A DNA stretch of 64,000 nucleotides from Uloborus plumipes. Taxonomy: Eukaryota; Arthropoda; Arachnida; Araneae; Uloboridae. The stretch lies in the NCBI GenBank assembly GCA_038373865.1, contig JAXGGA010001630.1, forward strand, positions 1-64,000, given 5' to 3'. The notes under the pieces were generated by a model that worked only from the letters and a program-made list of their open reading frames with translations, ran no database searches and was not told where the DNA came from. This document shows positions 56,485 through 64,000 of the stretch, in pieces. How positions within the stretch are numbered: position 1 is the stretch's first letter; the number at the start of each line of letters is the position of its first letter. The position numbers and the translations under genes are program-made.

Positions 56485-58029
56485 GCTGTAAATGCAGTAT
56501 TACGTGTGCCTGCATAACCACTTCCTGTAAATGTAGCTTTGTAAAGCTAATAGTCTTGTCGCAGCAAAGCTAGATTTACGTGTTAGTTACGAGCTCACTC
56601 ACATCAACATTTAACATAACTCGCAAATTTAAATCCTTTACCACCAACCGCATTGTTCCTAACAACTTTTTTTAAGCAATCACTATAAATTGCAAGAAAT
56701 ACTATAAGATAAAAAACGCATAGTAAAACATGTTTCTGGATGCATATATTCTTGCCCTTGTGTTGATATTATCAAAACATGGGGGGTCTTCAAAATCTGC
56801 CGAAATTTTAAGAAAAGTCGTTAATTTAGCGAGTTTCAGTGAATAATGAAAGATATCTTTCACACGATTTGTAGACAGATGCAGACGTTGACATTGCTGC
56901 ATCTATTTCTCACAGAATTTCGCACTTTTATTAAAATTTCTGCAGTTTTTAGGACCTTATATATCTATAACAAGTAACCGAGAGTAAATAATTTTTGTGT
57001 CCGAAATATATCTCAAGATGCTCTTTCGAATGCTACCGATTGCATTTGTAGTTTATTATTACACTATTCATGTGATTCCATGATAAGAAACTATTTAATG
57101 CTAATTCGTTATTCAAAAGAATAAGGAAAAGAATATACATACATCAATACTTCCGCATACATCTTTGTACTTAAGAACCTACAAGTACTTTACTTCAAAT
57201 ACTCATAATTTTCATGTTCTTTTAGTTTTTGTAAGCATATTTCTGTATTTTTACGCATTGAAAAAAAAAACCCCGAGGCAATCAACAAATATTTTAAAGT
57301 TGATTCTTCAATTTTTTAAAACTAGAGAGTATTAATTGATACTTGTCACAAAAAAGATGTGATGGCGAAAATACGTTTTGGTAAATAGAGTATCTATTTC
57401 TAATCTATTTTTATCGAGACCCTTTGCATCAAAAATAAATACCTCGGGAAAATTAAAGATCGGCACAAGCAATTGTACTTCGTACTATTTAAAGAATCGC
57501 TGAACTAAGTCGTGAATTTAAATTGATTTGATCACTCAGATATTTTATGGAAAAGTGGAAGTTTTCTAACATATCCTGTCAACTTTTGAAATTCTTCTAG
57601 AATACAATTGCAATTCTCTTAATGCAGGTAATTATTTAAAGAATTCACAACCAAACTTTCATCTTCACTAAACTTCGACACATTACATTTGAAACTGGGT
57701 ACTTTAGATAAAATTGAAGGGGCAAGAGGATAAAAGTGATATGTGACAGTTGAATTTTCTCGATTTATACAAATTCAGATTAGTGTGTGTTCAATTGTAT
57801 TAACCCACAAACATAATTGAAGGGACAAGTAAATAAAGGTGATATGGGACAATTTTTAAAATTTCTAGAAAAAGCTTTCAAGAGAAAAATTATTACCTTA
57901 TCACCTTCATCCATGGTAAAAAGTAAGTTTTTCAAAAAATTGTCAAATATCACCTTTATCCACTTGCCCCTTTAATTATCAATCAATAACACATACCGAA
58001 AATAATCTGCAATGTAAAAAATGCATGTA
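56485..58029. other. Unassigned AT-rich DNA, no gene seen
   Basis: No supported open frame. Repeated phrases GGGACAAGTAAATAAAGGTGATA and GGGGCAAGAGGATAAAAGTGA-like (about 57719 and 57821), plus an inverted ATATCACCTTTATCC near 57947, hint at another MITE family, but ends were not defined. Confidence 0.45.
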
Positions 58030-58043
58030 CAAAAAAAACTTAC

Positions 58044-58420
58044 CTTTTCTTGGACAATCTAACAATCCTGGTAAATCTCTTCATCCTGTACCAAGCCATA
58101 CAGGTCTGTCGGAATTCGAACACCGGCGAAGTCACTTTAAAAATCCAACAGAACGAAAAGGGCTTTTAACCAAAGTTCTAAACAACAATTCAGTTGAACA
58201 ACAGGTCATCTGCCAAAAAACATCAACAGAGCCGAGAAAAGTCGAAACATGTGCTTGCGCGAGTGGTTGCCACCAGATTATAGAAAGAAGCGGCTCATTA
58301 TTTCGTAGTTGATGACGTCAGATATGGATGAATAACTCCCGCCATCTGGCGAAACATTGGGATACTGACCACGAGTACAGTGCCCCACGAGAGGGGAGAC
58401 AGAGGAAATAGTTCGAGGCG
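58044..58420 (-). promoter_or_regulatory. Candidate promoter and first exon of a host gene
   Basis: A GC-richer patch within AT-rich DNA. In minus-strand sense it holds AGATGGCGGG (58347-58338), a YY1-like motif often near start sites, then a perfect TGACGTCA (58320-58313), then about 260 bp ending in AAAAG/GTAAGT, a strong splice donor (last exon base 58044). Short open reading is available before the donor (an ATG about 55 bp upstream opens MAWYRMKRFTRIVRLSKK), but no protein family is recognised. This is the only place where I see a plausible host transcription unit. Confidence 0.3.
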
Positions 58421-58598
58421 TGATGCGGAAATTTAATTTTACAGGTTTGTGGTTGGGATGTGCTTTTATTTATAAGCTCTTTTTTTTTCTTTCATTGTTG
58501 TTATTTGCTCTAAAAAAAGTAAAGAAGGATGAAAGTTTTTTCATTGCATTTATTTTTGCCGCTTGTGATTTTTGTGAAAATTGAATATGAGGGATAGA

Positions 58599-58757
58599 CA
58601 GGGACGTCATTTCAAGTTTTTCCAGGGGGGGGGAGGTGAAAACACAATGCAATTTCATCGGAAAACAGCAAAAACCACGCCCACCTATATGTAAATACAT
58701 TGATTTCTCAAAGCCAGGGGGGATTGACCCCCCCTGCCCCCTTAAATGACGGGCCTG
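58599..58757. mobile_element. hAT-type MITE, 159 bp, perfect 8-bp TSD
   Basis: Starts CAGGGACGTCATTTCAAG and ends with the inverse of CAGGCCCGTCATTTAAGGGG. The octamer GGGATAGA occurs exactly on both sides (58591-58598 and 58758-58765). Same family as 4173-4566 and 4257-4424, in inverted orientation relative to them. Confidence 0.9.
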
Positions 58758-58765
58758 GGGATAGA

Positions 58766-59440
58766 TATTGTCACTGGCGTTGGCAAGAGGGGATAGGGGG
58801 CATACCCCTCCCCTCCATGAAGCAACAATGTTATGTGAAGGAACGCACATTCAAGGGCCTAAAATTACTCTTTTTGACCTTTAATTTCGAAAAATTTCAG
58901 ATCACCCTATGGAAAATTTCTCTCTAGGTCATTGTGCATTGTTCTCGTGGAACAGATTAAAAAAAAAACACTTCAGAATAAATTGAAGCATTTTATTAAA
59001 ACTTGAAGCTTTGATTTTTTTTTCTTTTATATTCTTGGATGGTTCAATGGGGAAGAGACATTGATGACGAAAATTAGCTTTCTTGCTCTAATGGCGTGGT
59101 AGATATAGCGCATTTTCTTACGTCAATGTCACGTAGATAGTTTTTCTAAATCATTAAAACTCTTGCAGAATTTTAATCTTTTATTTCAAACAATAAATAA
59201 ATAAATAAAATAAAATATCTAATGGGGCTGAGCTTCCAATGATTTTTGACTTAAAAATTAAGGTTGAGTGATCATTTTTAGAATAATTGATATTCAGTAA
59301 GAAGGATCATGTGACTGGTCGAAGCAATAAAAAAAGTTAATAAAAATCGCTTACTCTAGGCAGAGGTAAAAGTCAGAAGCAATTCTGTTGATTGTTCAAT
59401 AAATATTATCTGGCTAAGTACAGCATTTTAATTCGTAAAC
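58766..59440. other. Unassigned AT-rich DNA, no gene seen
   Basis: Contains short AAATA runs near 59192-59215 and no supported gene or repeat end. Confidence 0.5.
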
Positions 59441-59796
59441 CAGTGGTTCCAAACTTTTTTTTAACCCTTTGGAGATACCTGTTATTGAAATGATTCTCGC
59501 GGGACTGATCACTTATAAAAATTTCAAATCATTGTAAAAAGAAAAACTCCTAAATGATAATAAGAAAACATGGAAAAAGAAAGAAAACTATAAATCGATA
59601 ATTGTTGCTAATTTTATAATGTGAAATTTGAATCTGTTTTATAAAAACCAATTTCTGAATATTTTGTTTTAAATGTAGTGATATATTGGGACTAATCGTA
59701 TTTTTCAATTCCTCAAAACTAAACAAAACAACGAGTAATGCAAATCAGCAAAGCTTGTCGCATGTGGACCGGCGGGCCGCAGGTTGAGCACTTATG
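59441..59796. mobile_element. hAT-type MITE, CAGTGGTTCCAAAC end, decayed
   Basis: Begins CAGTGGTTCCAAACTTTTTT, the widespread hAT terminus, and its right side has GGACCGGCGGGCCGCAGGTTG, the usual companion of that terminus, ending in a diverged inverse (CTTATG). Flanking octamers TCGTAAAC and GCTTAAAC match at 6 of 8. The interior is AT-rich and non-coding. Confidence 0.75.
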
Positions 59797-60442
59797 GCTT
59801 AAACCTTTAAAAACACTTACACACACAGTGACAGTAAAACAATAAGCGAAAATTATGAGAAGTATTTTTATTATCTGCTATTATTTGGCGACCAATCACC
59901 TTATTGGGAATTGATGTTTCTTTAGTTATCAGACAATGAAAATTATATTTTGTCACGCGATTTGTATTTCTTCTTGCATCTTAAGTACCCTTGAGCACAA
60001 ATTTGCCATCAATAACTTCATCATTCAATTCTAATAGTAGATTCTATCATTGCGATTTTCAGAAAGCACTCATAACTGTAATTTTTCCAGTTGTTGCATT
60101 GGGTTTCTAATTTATGCTAATAAAAAAAGGAGTCAAAGATCTGAGTTGTTCATTAGTATTTGCAAAGAATTAAGAGGATATTAAATACCGATAGAGAGAG
60201 AGAGAGTCACAAAAGATTTTTTTTTTAATTACTGCAAACAGAAAAAAAATATTGAAGTTTAACATCTTGAATTCAAATTATGTTTTTCGCAATCACGAGT
60301 TATAATAATACCCTACTCACATTTAGATAATTTCCTCGCATCTAAAAAATTCTCAAAAGTGGTACCAATTCATTATTGTTATTTTTTTAAGAAAGAAAAT
60401 GACGAAAAATTAAGGAAAAAGAAAGTAATTCACACTATATTT
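59797..60442. other. Unassigned AT-rich DNA, no gene seen
   Basis: A short GAGA run lies near 60193-60206. No other structure noted. Confidence 0.5.
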
Positions 60443-60695
60443 CTGTACTTCAGAACCAGAACGATGCGACGTAAGTCCAAAAATAGCAATTTTCACTTTT
60501 TTTGCTTCATTGTAAGTAGAATCTTATTCCACATCGACCCATTAAAACAGTATTCTATGAAACAAATTCCTTCACAATTATTTAGCAGCGTGAAAAGAGC
60601 GCAGTCCCATCTTTTGCATGTATCCGAGAATCGTTCTCGCCCTCTACTGAAAAATGACAAAAATGAACTTACGTTAGTCTGGTTCTGAGATACAG
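60443..60695. mobile_element. MITE, CTGTACCTCAGAACCAGA family, copy B
   Basis: Ends CTGTACTTCAGAACCAGAAC and (reverse complement) CTGTATCTCAGAACCAGACT. Inverted relative to copy A at 21694-21938. The frame through it (60359-60688) is a by-product and overlaps a minus-strand frame. Confidence 0.75.
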
Positions 60696-61663
60696 CTTTG
60701 TTACTTTGCTCTTTCAGAAAAAATAATGTTTTTGAAAGACGAGAAAACTCCTGCATTATAACCGAACTACATAATATGCGCCATGCCTCTGCGCTAGTTA
60801 ATAACTACGACATTAAAAAAGGAACCAATATCTTTGTGCATAAAAAGTAAATTAAAATTTTCGGACGACTTTTCATCCAAAAGCTCACTCTTCACTGGAT
60901 TAAACAAGAAGTTCTGTCAAGAACTAAACGAGCCTACTTTCCCGTACATCGACATCGGCATTGTAGCATCTGATCAATATTCTCTTGATTATCTGAAACT
61001 AAAAATTATGTCAAACATATCTTTATAGCACTTAAAGCTGATTTCTGAAAGCAAAATATACCCCTCTCATCAGATAAAATAGACACGTAAAAAGTAAATA
61101 AACGAGTCAATAAAGTTTTGTCGCACCTTTTAAAGAATGTAACTGTTATAGTTCTTCCGTAGAAAAATTCCACAATCGTTTTCAAAAGAAAAAAAATTAA
61201 TAAATAAAATAAAAGTACAAAGAACTTCAAAACACATTTTATCAAAGAACGAAAAAAAACTTGTTCGTTAATAAAATGTCTTGAATTTCATTTTTAATCC
61301 GTTGCCAGTTGTTAAATATAAATAAGGAATAAAATGCTCTCGTGAATGAAAAATTTTTGTTAACAAAAAAATCGTCTGATAAAAAAAAATAATAATAATA
61401 AATTAAACAAACAAATAAATAAATAAACAAAAAATCGTCTGCCCAGTCAGTCATTTTTTCTGAGCCTGCATTTCCGCCATGTTTGCGGAGTCGGAGTCGG
61501 AATCAGAGTCCTCACAGAAGATTATTCAGAAAAGTACTTTACAATACATTATTTATCAAAAAAATTTTCTTACAAAGTTAGTTTGAAGGAAATCCGCCTT
61601 GAAGTTCAGAATCAACATTCAATTTAAATTTCTCCGTAGGCGCTCATGTTAAAATTTTTTCTG
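60696..61663. other. Unassigned AT-rich DNA, no gene seen
   Basis: AAATAAACAAA-type low-complexity sequence near 61385-61440 and a short GCGGAGTCGGAGTCGG stretch at about 61485 related to the repeat at 20424. No gene. Confidence 0.5.
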
Positions 61664-62395
61664 AACGGTTCATCATTGAACGAAAAATGGTTCAAATTGA
61701 AAAGTGAAATATAGGAATGAGCCTTTCCGAGATCTTTCGAACAAAAAAAAGTTTATTCAATTCGGACGGTTCACTTAAAAGTTATTATGTGGGGAAAGGT
61801 TGTTCGAACGGTTCAATGTTGAACAAAAAAAATCTTCAAATTGAAAATTTAAATACGGTAATGAAGCATCCTTGCCGAGACCTTTTGAACAAAAAAAATT
61901 TTGTTTAAATCGGACTGTTCATTCAAAAGTTATTAAGTGGAGAAAGGTTGCTTAAACGGTTCAATGTTGAACCAAAAGTGTTCAAATTGAAAATTTAAAT
62001 ACGGTAATAAAGTATCCTTGCCGAGATGCTTCAAACAAAAAAAAGTTTGTTTAAATCGGACTGTTCATTCAAAAGTTATTAGGGGTGACAGCTTGATTGA
62101 GCGGTTCAATGTTGAACGAAAAATTGTTCAAATCAGAAATGTAAATACGGGAATGAAGTACCCTTGAAAAGTTCTTTCCAACAAAAAAAAGTTTGTTCAA
62201 ATCGGACTGTTCATTAAAAAGTTAGTATCGCGGGACCGGTTTTTTGAACGGCTCAAAGTTGAACCAAAAATTGTTCAAATCAAAAAATCAAATATGGGAA
62301 TGAGCTGTACTCGCCGAGATCTTTCCAACAAAAAAAAGTTTGTCCAAATCGGAATGTTCATTCAAAAGTTATTAGGGGGGGACAGACAGACCGAC
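61664..62395. repeat. Five-unit tandem array, 144-148 bp units
   Basis: ACGGTTCAATGTTGAAC-like starts occur at 61664, 61808, 61956, 62100 and 62248. Each unit continues with TTCAAATTGAAAA, CCGAGATCTTTCnAACAAAAAA, GTTnAAATCGGACTGTTCA and AAAAGTTATTA. Spacing alternates 144, 148, 144, 148. The last unit runs into the GACC/GACA microsatellite. Non-coding; open frames through it are accidental. Confidence 0.85.
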
Positions 62396-62434
62396 CGACC
62401 GACCGACAGACCGACCGACAGACCGACCGACGCA
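62380..62434. repeat. (GACA/GACC)n microsatellite
   Basis: Uninterrupted tetranucleotide run of GACA and GACC units immediately after the tandem array, ending in GACGCACAAATTCCCC. Array plus GAC-type microsatellite recalls the 3' parts of some retroelements, which is inference. Confidence 0.9.
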
Positions 62435-62508
62435 CAAATTCCCCATCTCAATACCCTACTTTCAAATTTTTAATTTTTCGATATTCATTTTACCTTTTTA
62501 TTTTTTTA

Positions 62509-62590
62509 ACTTGGCGATATTTTTTGGACTTGGCGATATTTTTTTAACTTGGCGATATTTTTTGGACTTGGCGATATTTTTTAGATGCAT
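62509..62590. repeat. Four tandem ACTTGGCGATATTTTTT units, about 20 bp
   Basis: ACTTGGCGATATTTTTT occurs four times in a row with alternating GG and TA junctions, so the higher-order period is about 40 bp. Confidence 0.9.
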
Positions 62591-63625
62591 TAAGCTACTT
62601 TTAATACTTTTTTCGTCTTTCTTTTATTTTTAACGGGAAAGTAGGCTAAAAAGGGGTTACCTGTAACCACTGAACCCGCCTCTGCAGTAATTTTCAATTT
62701 TTATGAGACAAAACGTTGAAAAATCTTAATTTAATTAGGACAATTACTACGACTAATTACTACGACAATTACTAATTACGACAACAACTATGCACTCGAC
62801 TTTTGTAAAATACACACAAAAGTGTAATTTACATTAAAATTTCATTCCTCAAAAAAAAAAGTGGGGGGGGGCATAGCTGTTTTCATTTACCCAATGGTAC
62901 AGTATTTGTGCCGTAAATGGAAAGACCTAGATAGCACGTCAAAATCGGCAGGGAAAGTGAAATTCATAAACAAATGTTTTAATAACCTTCCACATGAAGA
63001 GGAAATTTTATAGAATCTAGTTAGTTCACATTTGTAAACCTCCTACAAAGGAAAACGTAAAATCAACTAAGCTTTGAAAAACAACTTTTTTCACAATTTC
63101 ATCTTCAAACAGTAACCTCGCTCAAAAAATTCTTTGGAAACACGGAACAATATATGTATCAGAATCTCTGTTTCCTCTATATGTCTTCCTTCACCAACAG
63201 TTTACGTTAAAATATTCCTGTGATAATAATAAACTAATAAATGACTCTAATCATTAATTGCGTTTTAAAAGGGAAGAAAATAAGCGTGACTCTTATAAGT
63301 TAAGACATGACCTTGACAGTATTTACCTCTTTTTTGGGTGATAGGCTCTGTAGAGCTCCTTTAGACGACAGGCTGACTTTTCCGAGATTTTGGTTCCAAG
63401 ACAGCTTTGGATCCAGCCTTGTTTGAGTATTAGGAAACACGTTAATATTGTCCCTGGTTGCTCTGGCGTAAAATAACTTATGATCAGATGGATAAAGCGC
63501 CACATTAGGTAAATCTAGAAGAAAACTTATTTCTCAAATTAAAAAACTGTTAATTGGGAAATGTTTCCTGTAAGTAGGCCCATTTCCATACTGCACTTGG
63601 TTTAAACCTAAGCACAAAACTGGTT
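62591..63625. other. Unassigned AT-rich DNA, no gene seen
   Basis: An A/G homopolymer junction lies near 62850-62870. Frames at 63300-63505 on the minus strand are not recognised. Confidence 0.45.
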
Positions 63626-63760
63626 AACCGACTTCAAAAAAGTAGGAGATTCTCAATTCAAAGCGTGTACTTTTTTTTGTTTGTTCGCACATAACATCTG
63701 ATCTACTGAACCGATTTGGACGATTTTTTTTAATCGATAGGAAATGGTGTAACTTAGGTA
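63626..63760 (+). mobile_element. Retroelement-like AACCGACTTCAAAAAAG fragment
   Basis: GGTTAACCGACTTCAAAAAAG followed by AGGAGATTCTCAATTC, a T-rich stretch, ATCTGATCTACTGAACCGAT and TTGGACGATTTTT is a word order I know from widespread arthropod non-LTR element 3' regions. No protein remains. Confidence 0.5.
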
Positions 63761-63840
63761 CCATGCACTCATATGACGATATTTGTTCACTAGAAAAATA
63801 GTTATTATGGAAAACAGTAAATTTCATGTCATTTCCCCAT

Positions 63841-64000
63841 TAAATGATTAAATTTTCAATCCATTGTTGCAAAAATTTGTTGCCTCGCAACAGCAATATT
63901 AATATTAATCATGATGAAAATTTTGAACCAAGGCTTAACTAAATCTAACATGAAACTCATTAGCGAGCAAAGTACGTAGTATGTGTTAAAATCTTATGAA
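63841..64000 (-). mobile_element. Diverged copy of the 22.65-kb tandem unit, cut by window end
   Basis: ATCCATTGTTGCA, GATGAnAATTTTGAA, AAGGCTTAACTAAATC and ACATGAAACTCATTAGCG-like blocks follow the order of the reverse complement of 22651-23480. The match continues to the last base, so the element extends past the window. Confidence 0.6.

Overview
The window reads as non-coding DNA from an animal nuclear genome, most likely an arthropod and possibly a chelicerate. The support is indirect: very AT-rich DNA, tRNA-derived SINEs with poly(A) tails, a decayed CR1/L2-type LINE, a Tc1/mariner transposase of the DD36E type, and many short terminal-inverted-repeat elements. No host protein-coding gene can be defended in the 64 kb; it looks like a gene desert or a large intron packed with mobile DNA. 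The only intact coding sequences are two copies of one transposon.

Layout. 0-8 kb: hAT-type MITEs (1.5 kb, and one copy nested in another at 4.2-4.6 kb with both target-site duplications readable), a pogo/Tigger-like MITE at 1.9-2.4 kb and a tRNA-derived SINE at 5.9-6.1 kb with an 8-bp target-site duplication. 8-14 kb: very AT-rich DNA, a repeated TGTCATTTCCGTCC motif, a hAT MITE (11 kb) and a piggyBac-like MITE (12.3-12.9 kb). 14.6-16.1 kb: a strongly strand-asymmetric G-rich block that may be an assembly artefact. 16.8-18.3 kb: a MITE carrying a nested Tigger-like MITE, then a second Tigger-like element. 20.4-29.6 kb: an almost continuous run of mobile elements including three large palindromes; the middle one is a foldback-like structure whose arms are about 171-bp tandem units, each with a CRE-like TGACGTCA next to a YY1-like ATGGCCGC. 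32.3-36 kb: an element with five copies of GGGGTCAATCGGAACA and a frameshifted ORF, a Tigger-like MITE and a second copy of the 16.8-kb family. 40-45.5 kb: hAT and piggyBac MITEs, a Tigger-in-hAT-in-SINE-like nest and a third SINE.

46.6-47.8 kb and 55.1-56.3 kb hold two 1,218-bp transposons, each with perfect 27-bp inverted repeats, TA target sites and an intact 347-residue DD36E transposase (matching the published Incomer type as I remember it). They differ by one base, so transposition was recent. The second copy sits inside an older hAT relic. 51.6-52.2 kb holds a 5'-truncated CR1-type reverse transcriptase pseudogene. 58-64 kb holds more hAT MITEs, a five-unit tandem array running into a (GACC/GACA)n microsatellite, and a retroelement fragment cut by the window end.

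The genes do not form a host pathway. The working parts are the two transposase genes and their end sequences; the remaining repeats are non-autonomous elements that depend on enzymes (hAT, piggyBac-like, pogo-like, LINE) not encoded here in intact form. Family assignments come from termini, target-site duplications and motifs read by eye, not from database searches.
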